This document shows, in pieces, positions 11,560-22,385 of a stretch of DNA of 64,000 nt. The position numbers and the translations under genes were made by a program. The DNA is from Xanthoparmelia taractica (taxonomy: Eukaryota > Ascomycota > Lecanoromycetes > Lecanorales > Parmeliaceae): assembly GCA_033085395.1 (NCBI GenBank), contig JANQBS010000032.1, forward strand, positions 124,001-188,000, read 5' to 3'. The notes beneath the pieces are model-generated. The model made no database searches, was not told where the DNA came from, and worked only from the letters and a program-made list of their open reading frames with translations. Numbering within the stretch: the stretch's first letter is position 1; each line of letters opens with the position of its first letter.

Positions 11560-13063
11560 TATTTCATATGATCAGATCAACCAGAAGGTAGAACGACCTG
11601 TATTGGATCTGAGCGATGAGATACGTGCCTGCTTGTGGGTCAGTGTTGTCTTGCGATGGTCTTGATCTTCGTCCATGTGCCTTGCGATATATGCTGAGGG
11701 GTTCGCCACTCTTGCTCCACATAATTGGAGCGCCGTCTTAGCTCACCCACGAAGTCCCTTGGCATTATGAAGCTGAGGTGAGACGGAGCAGTATAGGGAT
11801 CATCTCATTCCCGGCTGGTATCCTGTCCATCGTCTAGACCGATCTTACCGGGAATTTGTAACCAGGAAGGGGCTGAAAAGGTGTGGAGAATGGTCTTCAC
11901 TCTGTAATGGGGGGAGGGGAGTGGGTCTCGCCATGCCATTGCGTGCTTGGCGGTTGCATGTGCAGTGTCTATATCAGAGGAGATTTCATTGAGCAAATAA
12001 TGTGGTCGGGTGGCCGAACTTCTACTTACTTATCGATCGGATCCTAGTAAATAGGAGAAAGAACCTTTCCTCCTATGTCACACCAAGGATGAAGAAGGTC
12101 GAAGATCTGTTCATGATGGGATTTTGGAGACTTTGGTGCTTTCTGGCAAGCCAATTTCTACATAGGCTGCGTAGACAGGTGTGAGTGTTAGCTATAAGAT
12201 TAGCAGAATGTGATATTCTCCGTCATGGCTGGGTCAGGATGGACTTGGGTTGGGCCCCCGCTTCCACTTGCTATATGTGGACTCGAAATGTTGGGGTAGC
12301 AGACTGACGGATGTGGGGGTCAGGGATCTTGCTCCAAGCCTGATCAAAATGCCAGATTTCCAACTTTCTCAAAGGAAGGAGGAGGAAGGAAGAGAGAAGA
12401 GAATAGAAGTTGAGGATGTGGTAAGACACCGTAAGATACCTTCCCTACCTAGGTACCTACCGTGCTACCTTAGCTTAAGGTAAGGTAAGGTAATGTATAG
12501 AACTTACCTTAGTTTTGTAGACTAGTCTAGATCCAGACTAGTTGGAGTTGAGGCGAGATCTGCTGATTGTGTTACTAAGGTACCTTGAGGCTCCTTCGAT
12601 CAACCATGGGTTGTGGGCTCAGTACACGGTGAGCAGTATTACCTAACGGCTTGGCTTACCTTTCATGCGCTCCCTTGCTTCTTCCAGAAACCATTTGAAG
12701 ATATCCATGCCTCCCTGTCCGAGTGAGGGGAAGTCATGTGCTGAACCTCTCATGTCGAGTTGTACACTAAACCATCCTGCATCCAATTATCAATCAATCA
12801 ACTAATAGAAAGACTTGCAATCCCCCCGAGAACGGGAAATGCGTCGAGTTTCACCGCTCTTTCATTGAGTCATGGGGTAGTAGCTGCCGCTTACTGAGTA
12901 TTCTGGTTGATCCGTCAATCAGATTACACATGGAAACCCGTCTTGGTAAACAACCAGCTATCGGAAGAGCACGCAGAATCATCACCCCCAGCTTCAATGC
13001 TTCATAAGCTCAATTAGACAACAACAACTTCACCGCGAAGTCTTTGTCCTCCTCCATCTCATC
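11560..13063. other. Long intergenic region upstream of two divergent genes
   Basis: 1.5 kb between the helix-turn-helix gene (minus) and the MFS gene (plus). No coding frame is convincing. It contains the TAAGG repeat cluster and a hairpin near 12466-12495, listed separately. Confidence 0.5.
12466..12495. repeat. Hairpin plus tandem GGTAA units
   Basis: TACCTTA and TAAGGTA form a perfect 7-bp inverted repeat with a 3-nt loop (12466-12482), running into tandem TAAGG units up to 12495. Related GGTACCTTA words occur nearby (around 12446 and 12580) and again near 33505. Such words are common in ascomycete spacers; no function is claimed. Confidence 0.45.
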
Positions 13064-14702
13064 ATGGCTACTCCACCTTCTGCGAGTCCCGCCATTCCAC
13101 TCCAAACCCTTTCTGCTGATGCATCAAATGACAATGCTCACCCGCCAGCGTCTCTTTCCGCTACGAAAGAGGAAGACGAGAATGCCCAGAGCAGCGTGAC
13201 AGGGACCAAACAGCGATGGAACCATCCGCCAAGGAACATGTGGAAGGTTTTTGCCGCCTTCATCTCTTTCTCGGTTGTGGGTGCCAACGATGGCAGCTAT
13301 GGGGTGAAGTTTTGGCCTCGATTCCCACATCTCTTCGATCTGCGCTGACTCTGCTTGTCTAGCCATTGGTCCCCTATGTAAGATGTTGCACAAGCAACCT
13401 TCGTTGCCGACTCCCTTCTACGGGCGCTCGCCGCTGTCGGCTACCGTTTCACCATCGCTAATCTCATTGTAACTGCAGATCAAAGAGAACTACCATTTGT
13501 CGAGTACAGTCGTCTCGCTCATCTTCCTTTCTCCATTCGTCGGCTACATGCTTGCTGCAGTGGTCAATAACAAAATTCACATGACCTTCGGCCAACGTGG
13601 AATTGCGGTGATTGCTCCCTGGTGCCACATTGTACCATTTATTATAATTGCCATTCATCCACCGTATCCTGTTGTTGTCATCTTTTATACCGTTGTAGGC
13701 TTTGGCAACGGCCTGATAGATTCCGCTTGGAATGCTTGGATTGGGGATATGATTCACTCCAACGAGATACTTGGTTTTTTGCACGGCTTTTACGGACTGG
13801 GAGCCACAATCAGTCCGCTGATTGCAACGGCCATGATTACCAAAGGCGGCGTTGGTTGGTGGAACTTCTACTACGTCATGCTTGGGGCCGCTGTTCTTGA
13901 ACTTATCACGGCAGTATTGGCATTCTGGAATGAGGACGCAACATCTTTTCGAGAGAAGAACAAGAAAACGACAGACGAGAACCGCGGTCGCATGAAAGAA
14001 TCTCTACAGAACAGAGTCACGTGGATATGTTCGGCGTTTCTATTTGCGTATGTCGGTGTCGAAGGTAGAGATCCCTCGTGGCTGTTGTAATACGCAATTG
14101 ATCGCTTACCATTGCTACAGTCACGCTCGGTGGGTGGATTGTAGTCTTCATGATCCAAGCCCGTGGTGGCAGGCCGTTTGAGTCGGGAGTCGTTCCTACT
14201 GGTTTCTGGCTCGGCATCACAATTGGACGTATCACTCTAGGCTTCGTAACCGGGCGGGTAGGCGAACGCGTGGCCATCGCGGGCTACCTCATCATCTCCA
14301 TCGCCCTTCAGCTGATTTTTTGGCTCGTTCCTCGCTTCATTGTCTCCGCAATCGCGGTGTCGTTCCTGGGCTTCTTTCTCGGTCCTCTGTTTCCGGGAGC
14401 AATCGCCATTTCGACCAAGCTTTTACCCAAGCATCTGCATACGTCGTCGGTCGGATTTTCTTCTGCTCTGGGGGGCGGAGGCGCTGCCGTGTAGGTCGTT
14501 GTTCACGTAACATATTTCCTATCATTCACTCCTCATTGCTGACTATCTTGCTGCGTGGAATAGATTACCGTTCGTAGCTGGAGCCATCAACAGCGCCAAA
14601 GGTGTCACCACCCTTCAGCCTTTCGTTTTAGCGCTACTGGCTGCCTGCTTCATTTCATGGCTCATGCTGCCGCGAGCACGTAAGCATCCTCACGACGCTT
14701 GA
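13064..14702 (+). CDS. MFS transporter, fucose-permease (FHS/FucP) type
   Basis: Five exons (13064-13303, 13363-13377, 13479-14064, 14121-14490, 14564-14702) join in phase into 449 residues. The second exon is only 15 nt (Pro-Leu-Val-Pro-Tyr) and restores the family motif between helix 1 and the start of helix 2. About 12 membrane segments are present. Landmarks are FAAFISFSVVGANDGSYG, YHLSSTVVSLIFLSPFVGY, FGNGLIDSAWNAWIGD, GFLHGFYGLGATISPLIAT and FPGAIAISTKLLP. This subgroup resembles fungal relatives of bacterial fucose permease and includes several sugar and drug carriers. It is the first gene of a block with sugar-related neighbours (DUF3605, sugar aminotransferase, 4,6-dehydratase), so sugar transport is a fair guess, not shown by the sequence. 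Confidence 0.85.
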
Positions 14703-15064
14703 TGAGCAATCAAGTTAATACGATTTCGTTCGCGAGGAGTACCATATGAGAATTTTGCCCCAACACACTCGATTTGTTTCTCGGCTTTACTGAGTTGGCC
14801 CGTTGTGATCGGATTGGCGATGCTACAGAACAGCTTCCGAGTAAGCCACAACAAAATTGTCTGTGAGTCCAGACATAAACAACGCTTCAGGCGATCGTCT
14901 GGACTGGATCTCGTAGCACCAGCATCTTCCGAATTGTTCCAGCCTCCACAAAACCAGCGGCAGATGCCTAGTAATAATTTTCACATGATTCTTGTGCTTC
15001 TCTTCAACCAAATCTGCTTCTTCTGGGCCATCTATCTACAATATTTGTTTTCCGTTCCTTTCCT
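14703..15064. other. Intergenic, nothing recognised
   Basis: 362 bp between convergent genes. The small open frames here overlap untranslated tails and have no recognisable product. Confidence 0.5.
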
Positions 15065-15879
15065 CTACATCATCTCTCTCGGGCCCTCCCCCGTCCATTC
15101 CCTCAACAAATTCTCCCCCGCACCCCTCACAAAGACATGAAAATGCTCCAATGCCCCTACACTCTGCAGCGCCGACCAATTCTTAAACCACAGCACCCGG
15201 TCCCCCGCGTCTGCATACTTCCCCCTCAGCCTCTCACCGAACTTCTCCTGCACAAACTCCCCAATGATCTTCCTTGACTCGGGTAGCACATGGCCCTCGG
15301 CGTCGGTGCAAAAGGCCGTCTTGAGCCACACGACCAGGTGCGCGATGTCGGGCTCGACACCGTAGGGCCAGTCGTTGCGGAGGATCTTGTAGTCGGTTGG
15401 GTTGGCGAAGGGGGTGGGGTTTACGGGTTTGATCGTGTGCGCTGGGGGGGAAGAAGAAGAGGAGGAAGAGGACCAGTGGAGGCGCTCTTGGCGGACGAAG
15501 GCGACGATGCTGCCGTGCTGGGACTTGGTTTCGCGGGACCAGGTGAGGTAGCGGCGGAGTTGAGTGGGAGAGCGTTTGAAGAGGTGGAGGTCGTTGTTTG
15601 CTGGTGGAGGAGAAGGGAGGTTTAGTGGTGTTCGGAGGCACGAAAAGCAAGAGAGGTAAAAGGGAGGAGGGGGGGGGCGTTATGATTGTGTAGCTTGATC
15701 AGGCTTCAAGGTTGGTAGGTGGGTTTGAGGGCCGTACCAATGATTGTTTTCAACTCTGCCCAGTCGTGGGGGACGAATTCTTCATCGGTTTGCAGGAGAG
15801 TGGCCCGGTCGACATCTGTGAGATTGAAGAGTGCAAAATCTTCCTCTCTGGAAGGCTCTGCTTTGACGTTTGAAGCCAT
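15065..15879 (-). CDS. DUF3605 protein (N-acetylglucosamine-induced protein 1 family)
   Basis: Two exons (15738-15879 and 15065-15600, intron 137 nt) join in phase into 225 residues. The start gives MASNVKAEPSREED. Landmarks of the DUF3605 family are seen in order: LTDVDRATLLQTDEEFVPHDW, FKRSPTQLRRYLTWSRETK, FVRQERLHW, YKILRNDWPYG, HLVVWLKTAF, and the C-terminal NWSALQSVGALEHFHVFVRG. A Ser-rich insert lies after QERLHW. Members were named after N-acetylglucosamine-induced transcripts in yeasts; the biochemical role is not known to me. It is divergent from the sugar aminotransferase gene with a 711-bp spacer, so the two may be co-regulated. Confidence 0.85.
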
Positions 15880-16590
15880 ATGCTCGAGCCAGCTTCACCA
15901 CGGAGATGATGAGGGGGGCGTTCAAGGGACTTCCTAGAGAATATTTGAACAGGCTCGTGAATGGCGAAGATTTTCATCACGGGTAGCATCGGAATCACAC
16001 AATATGCATCGATGGAACCGGGGTGATTGATAAGAAGAGATGGATCTCGGACGGGGCGATATGAATGGGGGCTACTAGTGACAAACGGATGTGAGGGGAA
16101 GCACTAGTGATCCGGTGGCCATAGGCTGTGTTGGTCTGCTCGAGGCTAGTGATGAGCAATGAGCGATGCGCCGGGTACTGATTATTCAGTATTGAAAGTG
16201 GGGGGTGTATTGATACACTGTGATTATTGAAACCGCGCTGGTGACATGAAAAGATATCACTTACGTTGAAAAAAAAAAAAGATTGCGATGGTATACCCTG
16301 GTCTTAACGGATGATCTGAGCTGAGATGCGTCTTAGTGAGTTGTAAGACGTAGTGACGAGGTTCATCTTCAGGAGCCGGTTGCTTACCAGTCTTTCGTGA
16401 TGTGATGGATCTTTACTATTTTGGTTGCCAACTGGGGCCTCTGGAGGCTGCGGACAATTATCGACAAGGTTGATCTTGTTCCTGTCCTCTAAAAGACCTA
16501 TAAGTCCATACGACTCGTCACCAGCACAGCGCGACTCAAACTGCAAAACCTTTCAGACGCTGCACCAGGAGATTGTTCATTCAGCGAAAG
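15880..16590. promoter_or_regulatory. Divergent promoter region, DUF3605 gene / sugar aminotransferase
   Basis: 711 bp separate the two start codons, so both promoters lie here. A 12-A run at 16269-16280 is the only plain tract. No operator palindrome stands out. Confidence 0.45.
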
Positions 16591-17850
16591 ATGATACCTT
16601 TCAACCGGCCACCGGCCATTGACACAGAGGTTGGCTATATCAAAGCCGCGACAAAAGCATCGAACCTATGCGGAAACGGAGAGTTCACCCAGCGTTGCCA
16701 AAAATGGATTGAAACCCTCATGGGCGGTGGCAGCAAGGTCTTCCTTACGACTTCTTGCACTTCGTCCCTGGAGATGGCAGCACTACTGACCGATATCAAA
16801 CCTGGCGACGAAGTAATCATGCCTAGCTTCACCTTCGTCTCCACAGTCAACGCTTTTATCCTCCGGGGTGCCACGCCCGTCATGATCGACATCGAAGAGG
16901 GAAGCATGAACATGGATCATACCAAGATCGAAGCCGCCATCACCCCCAAAACGCGCGTGATCGTCCCGGTCCATTACGGAGGCGTAGCATGCGACATGGA
17001 CACCATCATGTGCCTGGCCAAAAAGCACAACCTGACCGTCGTCGAAGACGCCGCTCCCTCCCTGACCGCCACGTACAAAAGCCAAGCCCTCGGCTCCATC
17101 GGCCACATCGGCTGCTTCAGCTTCCACGAGACCAAGAACTTCACCGCCGGCGGGCAAGGCGGCGCCATCGTCATCAACGACCCGACGCTCGTCGCCCGCG
17201 CCGAAGTCGTCTACGACAATGGCACCAACCGCCGGCGGTTCTTCCGCGGCGAGATCCGCAGCTACGAGTGGGTGGACCTGGGCTCCAACTTCGTCATGTC
17301 CGAGATCCAGGCCGCCTACCTGTGGGCCCAGCTCGAGGTCGCCCACGACATCACCGCCCGCAGGCGGCACCTGTGCGATGCGTACGACGCGGCCCTCAGA
17401 CCTTTGGCCCGGGCCGGGCACCTACGGCTTTTCGAGCGGATCCCCGGGCGCGAGGCCAACGGGCATGTCTTCTTCATCAAGTTGCGCGGCAAGGATCGGC
17501 GCGACGAGCTCCAGCGCTACTTGAAAGAGGCCGGGATCATGGCGTCCCCGCATTATGTGCCGCTTCATCCTCGGGACATGTTTGGTAGACTGGGGGGTCG
17601 TTTCGTTGGAGAAGACGCTTTTACCACTGCGGAGAGCGATGCTCTCTTGCGCCTTCCGCTCTTCTATGGGTTGAGCGACGATGAACAGAACGTCGTGATT
17701 GCCCATATTCGGCGCTTCTTCAAACACACTGGGGATTCTGGGCTCCAGAATGCTGCGCCCGTTGAGGACGAGGATCAAATTGGAGCCGTGGACAGGGATG
17801 TTGATGTTAGGCAAAATGGGGTCGGCGATAGGAACGTCGGTAAAGGCTGA
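16591..17850 (+). CDS. RffA/WecE-like nucleotide-sugar 4-aminotransferase (PLP, DegT/DnrJ/EryC1 family)
   Basis: A single exon of 419 residues. The first in-frame ATG is 16591 (MIPFNRPP, exactly where bacterial RffA proteins begin). Similarity to enterobacterial TDP-4-oxo-6-deoxy-D-glucose transaminase is visible throughout: LTTSCTSSLEMAALL, PGDEVIMPSFTFVSTVNAF, KTRVIVPVHYGGVACDMDTI, VVEDAAPS (Asp pairing with the PLP ring nitrogen), GHIGCFSFHETKN (Schiff-base Lys), MSEIQAAYLWAQLE and LLRLPLFYGLS. The enzyme would transfer an amino group from glutamate to the 4-keto group of a nucleotide 4-keto-6-deoxyhexose. Oddities: the usual Gln after EDAA is Pro; about 45 extra C-terminal residues follow the domain; codon third positions in 16950-17560 are almost all G or C, unlike the neighbours; and there is no intron. 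These suggest transfer from bacteria. The likely partner is the 4,6-dehydratase gene on the facing strand. Confidence 0.9.
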   Translation: MIPFNRPPAIDTEVGYIKAATKASNLCGNGEFTQRCQKWIETLMGGGSKVFLTTSCTSSLEMAALLTDIKPGDEVIMPSFTFVSTVNAFILRGATPVMIDIEEGSMNMDHTKIEAAITPKTRVIVPVHYGGVACDMDTIMCLAKKHNLTVVEDAAPSLTATYKSQALGSIGHIGCFSFHETKNFTAGGQGGAIVINDPTLVARAEVVYDNGTNRRRFFRGEIRSYEWVDLGSNFVMSEIQAAYLWAQLEVAHDITARRRHLCDAYDAALRPLARAGHLRLFERIPGREANGHVFFIKLRGKDRRDELQRYLKEAGIMASPHYVPLHPRDMFGRLGGRFVGEDAFTTAESDALLRLPLFYGLSDDEQNVVIAHIRRFFKHTGDSGLQNAAPVEDEDQIGAVDRDVDVRQNGVGDRNVGKG

Positions 17851-18662
17851 TGGGGAGCATTGAGCAATGCGTTGCAGCAGAAAGGCTCTACAACATAGGG
17901 TAGAAATGAAAAACACCATCTTCGCGAATTGCCAAATGTCACGGCTTTTCTTCACTCACCGCCTAGTCCCCAACCTCTTGCCATGACCCCAACATACTCC
18001 TTCCGAAATGAATTTAAGGAAATCAGAAATCATAGAGACACCCATGAGATCAGTATTACAGTACGATGTGTATCTATCTTCGCCATGGATGATAATAGCC
18101 TACCAGGAGGATGCAACAGATGCGCAATCAAGGACGGAAGGGAATCGAAAAGGACAGTAGAGATGATCGATATTGCCATGGTAGAATTGGGAGTCAATCC
18201 AAATTGATGGTATTCAGGAGTTCGCTCGTCACGGCCCCCAAGGTTCAGATGAGCATGACCGTCTTGATTATGGTGGGTATGCGGCCTTCGTTGTAGGGGG
18301 TCCAAGGGATTCGCCCGACGCGGAGGCCCGTGGCAGTTGTGGGTTCTGTCCTGATTGTATCACTAGTGGGGTGATGGATGTGAGCATGCGATTGCATTTT
18401 GGGGGCTTACGGTCCACTTTGCTAGGGTCTCATTGAAGGTTTGCGGAGACAGTCGTCTGGATGTTCGCCGGGACGCGCGAGCATCTACTGCCCTAGAGTT
18501 ACTTGTGCGATGAGCTTAGCTGCAAACATCATGACATAGTTCTCTACGACAGGTTTGTTGTAGTACGGAGTACCATCGCTAGGAGAATAGCTTAAGGGAA
18601 AGTACATTCAAGACGGGAAGAAGACTATTGACTCGGTTGGTGTTATGTCGTACGATGATAAT
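17851..18662. other. Intergenic, between convergent sugar genes
   Basis: 812 bp separate the stop codons of the aminotransferase and the dehydratase. Frames in it are short and unconvincing; no third pathway gene is hidden here as far as I can see. Confidence 0.5.
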
Positions 18663-20082
18663 CTAATGATCAATCACTTCAACTAGAGCAGATCCGTTTG
18701 AAGCCATTTCCTTTAGGGTACCCCCTTCCGTAGCCATCGTGTGTGTAGTCATCTCGTTCGTCCGCTCATCGAGAAGGACGTCCTTGGCAGAGCCCCCCGT
18801 GGTACATCCGTTTGTCGGAGAAGCCGGAAGGATCTTCTTCACCGCATCGCCCCACCAAGTATCTCCATGAGCAAAGTACCACTGCACCGTGTGCTTCAAA
18901 CCCTCAGTAAATGATACATTCTGATCCCAACCCAGCGCCCGGAGCTTGGACACGTCCATTCTGCTGCCCGAGTCGACGTAGGGCCTGCCAGGTTTCCTGT
19001 CAATCCAGGCCTCTACCCCCAACTTGTCGTATCCCGGAGGTTTCACAAGCTCGAGGAGCGTCTCGCAAAGTTCGCGATGGCTAACTTCATCGTAGGAACC
19101 CAGGTTGTAGGTTTCGCCCCCAACGCCCTTGTGAAGCAGGAAGTTGAACGCGTTGGCGGCGTCTCCTACGTACAGGTAGCGACGACTTCCGTCGCCGGAT
19201 CCTTGCAGTGGCAGCTTGTGGCCGTGACAGAGAAGCATGGCGAATTTTGGGATGATTTCTAGAAAAACCCCATAAGCAGAATTCGGAATCACCATGTTCA
19301 ATTGCCTTACTGTCAGGAAATTGATTCGGGCCATAGATGTTGTTCGCTCGAACGATAACCGTTTGAAGCGAACTGGAATTCCCGAAGGCGTTGACCAGCA
19401 TCTCCGCTGCAGCTTTGCCGGCGCCATATGGGTTCATTGGAGATAAGGCATCTTCTTCTTTATGCCCTTCTGGACCGGCTTTTGACGCACCGTAAGCCTC
19501 GTAAGACGACATCTGAATAAACTTCTTGACGTTATTCGATTTGGCAACTTCAAGTAGAACCTGGGTGCCGTGGATGTTTGTCTCGGTAAAACCATATGGA
19601 TTCTGAAAGCTGCTATCGACATTCGATTGTGCAGCAAGGTGGATTATCGTATCGATCTCATGTGTCTGTAGACAGCTAGCAACGTCTTGAGGGGAGGTGA
19701 TGTCGCCTCCGAAAAACGAAAAATTGGAATAGTCATTCAACATCTTGGTATTCTTTAGAGAAGCACCATCTTCGAGCTTATCGAATGACACGATTTCATA
19801 GCATTCGGGATAGGTTATCGTAAGAGCTCGGATGATCCATGACCCTCTATGAGGAGCCGCGTTAGGGCTGCTTCACTGGATTCGATGACTCACTGCGACT
19901 CCGAAAGAACACCGGAAGCTGAACAAAATGCTGTTGTGTACTTACATAAAACCATTTCCACCTGTTACCATAATTTTCTTGACACCTGGAGCAGGCGGAA
20001 ATTTTTTCATTTTCTTCAATGTTTGAGAATTGATCTCAACGTTCATGCCTGCAGTGGGCTCAGTGGTGTAATGCGGAGACAT
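18663..20082 (-). CDS. Nucleotide-sugar 4,6-dehydratase (RmlB/RffG/TGDS-like, SDR family)
   Basis: Three exons (19946-20082, 19311-19846, 18663-19258) join in phase into 422 residues. The first intron splits the NAD-binding motif, restored as VKKIMVTGGNGFIGS (GxxGxxG). Other extended-SDR landmarks are HLAAQSNVDSSFQNP, NIHGTQVLLEVAK, the catalytic Tyr/Lys pair NPYGAGKAAAE, RANNIYGPNQFPDKIIPKF, RRYLYVGDAANAF and LGW near the C-terminus. The family converts dTDP- or UDP-glucose to the 4-keto-6-deoxy sugar using bound NAD. At the active-site Thr-Asp-Glu of RmlB this protein reads Ser-Tyr-Glu (SSYEAYG), so the Asp acid is replaced by Tyr. About 70 C-terminal residues are low-complexity. It faces the aminotransferase gene tail to tail and would supply its substrate. 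Confidence 0.87.
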
Positions 20083-21900
20083 GGTAGTGAGTATCTAGGC
20101 CGAGCTGAGAGTGTGCAGAAAGAAGTTTATGTTGGATAGTTGCAGTAAGCGGATATATAAAGACATTGCAAAGTTTGATAGCCCAGATCAAGTCAAAATC
20201 TTTTGCGGTCATCAGTCACTAAAGGTCACTGAGCCATGCTTATGAGGGTGTGATGGCAGATCATCACGCCGCCCTCAGATATCTTGGGGAACATGTAATA
20301 CAATTCACTAGTGTTTTCCGCAAGATTGGCTGCCATTCAGGCAGACTATAGTTGTCACAAGTGGTCTTGAGATCCGTTCAACCCCGCAGCGATAAGATCG
20401 CCCGTATGCTAGAACGTTGGTGCAAGAGGTGCTTGTTATCACTAGCGTAAATTCGGTGCTTTTGTCATGCAATCTTAGATCCTGCGCCTGGATAGTTTTG
20501 TCTTATTGCAAATCACATGACCGTCATCACAAGCCTTTTGCTGGCTGGCAACCATCACTGGCATTTCGATGAATAAGGTTCGTGTGACGCACTTTAAGGC
20601 AGTCCAATGGCCGATAGTTGAGATGAAAGCTGGCCAGACAGGCTATTAGTAAAATCCTACCTTATAAATCGAATTCTTAGGGCTTAATAGTATTTAGCAT
20701 ACTTGAAGTGAGGGAGTGCATAAGCGAATATTGGTATTCTGAGAGCTTGTGGTTGGTTAGGTTGTTCATGGACGTGCTCGGATCCTGTGACCTTGGGGCA
20801 CTGGTGCGTCTTGATGAAGGTGTCGCGAACCGCCGTCCGGCGAAATCTATGGTCTTAGCAGGATATGTGTTCGATGATGCTTTGATAAATGTAGCTTAGT
20901 CTCGCAACCACCAATAGGTGTAAATTGTATGCATACCATATGTTCCACAACATTGAAGCGAGCCACCCCATACACGAAGGGCGCGAGCTATTGTTGCCCC
21001 ACAGCGAGGCGAGGGTTTGGCCAGCAGCGGCAAGTGACGTATCCGCATTAGCAGTATTCCACAGGACAAGAGCTCTCCCGTACGAATTTAGCTAATGTTT
21101 TGTGGAGGCATTAAGAGACGATATGCAGGGACATGAAAGTGCGGTAGCAGCGTCATACGGATGAGTACGAATGGAAAACGTCAGGGTCACTAGGATGAAC
21201 CGTTCATTTTCTTCGTAAGGCCTTTGAAGACATTCATTCTTGGACTGCCTCAAGAAGATTCTGTATTTGATGCACGCGTCGCTGGAAAGCGCCAGTCGAC
21301 TGACTGCCAACTCGTCAGTCTATTCATGAATGCTTGCGGTCTTCAGTTTATGGACATAAGCCGCAGGTCTAATTACAATGGTTGGAAAGTATCAGGGTAA
21401 AAATTGTTTCATAGCCAGCGGCGTGGATCGAGAATCTGAGTCAAGCTCAATGATAGTCAAATGAAGAAGGTCAGCATGGAGATTGATATGTATATATCGC
21501 GAAAATATCATCCAGGATGCAACCCAAAGGGCGGATTCGTGACTGAGAGCTGATAATTATAACGGTTTGAATCGTTTGCCTAGGCTGCTGCTCTGCATGA
21601 TGTTCTGGGTCAAGTCGGACACGCTACCCCATTTGTCCCATATTACTTCAAGGCCCTTGCCTGTCCTCTGTACTCTCATGAGGCTTGCTTAGATCATCGG
21701 CAGTCTTGGGGTGCGAAGGCTTGGGGCTTTGTCTTTTGGATTGGAGTACCAATTCACAAGATAACCTTGACGGTCCGACAAAGCCTGCAAAGATGGAGAT
21801 TTTTTTTTCTCCTTGGTGCTGTGTCCCGATTTCGTAGAGGGTGGAGACTCGCTTGCTATAGTATCAATTTTGGCTTCAAAAATCGTGTCCTCCACGATCA
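20083..21900. other. Gene-free interval upstream of the dehydratase
   Basis: 1.8 kb, rather AT-rich and with only short frames. It must contain the dehydratase promoter at its left end and leads into the transposase relic at its right end. Nothing else is recognised. Confidence 0.5.
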
Positions 21901-22385
21901 GAAGTCAAGCATCTCGCGCGCAGATACCACGCCTAATTCTAGAAACATGACTCCGTTAGAAGAAAATGTGATAAAACGAGAGATACTCGACCTGGATTCA
22001 CGAGGGTTTCCTCTCAGACTTCGTGACGTGAAAGATACGGCGAATCAGCTTCGTACGGAGTGTGGCACGGACAGCAGTGGGCTTCCAACTTCGTCAAATG
22101 ACAACCAGGGCTTCGTATATGTCTAACGCGTACATGCGGCTACCAGAAAGCTAGATGCGAAGATCCAGCTATAATTCAAGGCTGGTTTGACCTCGTACGG
22201 GACGTGGTGGCCAGATATGGAATCGACAACTCGGATATCTAGAACTTCGACGAGACCGGATTCATGATAAGTTAGATAGCGGCTTCTATGGTAGTTACTA
22301 TCTCGGACCCAAGTGAAGAAGCTAAGTAATTCAACCCGGAGATGGGAGAATGGGCGACAGACATTCAAGGAATCAGTTGAAGGGT
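21901..22385 (+). pseudogene. Decayed Fot1/pogo-type transposase fragment
   Basis: From 21946 the frame reads MTPLEENVIKREILDLDSRG and continues FPLRLRDVKDTANQL, the second helix-turn-helix (CENP-B type) of Fot1-like transposases. After a shift, 22150-22385 reads CEDPAIIQGWFDLVR, RYGIDNSD, stop, NFDETGFMI, stop, then MVVTISDPSEE, stop, and EWATDIQG. NFDETGF holds the first catalytic Asp of the DDE nuclease. At least three in-frame stops and one frameshift break it. The C-terminal two thirds and both ends of the element are missing, so this is a truncated relic that cannot move. Confidence 0.8.

Noticed and set aside
16783..17588. Long frames on both strands within the aminotransferase gene (up to 212 codons)
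   Set aside because: High G/C in third positions suppresses stop codons in the other frames; the sense frame matches RffA throughout.
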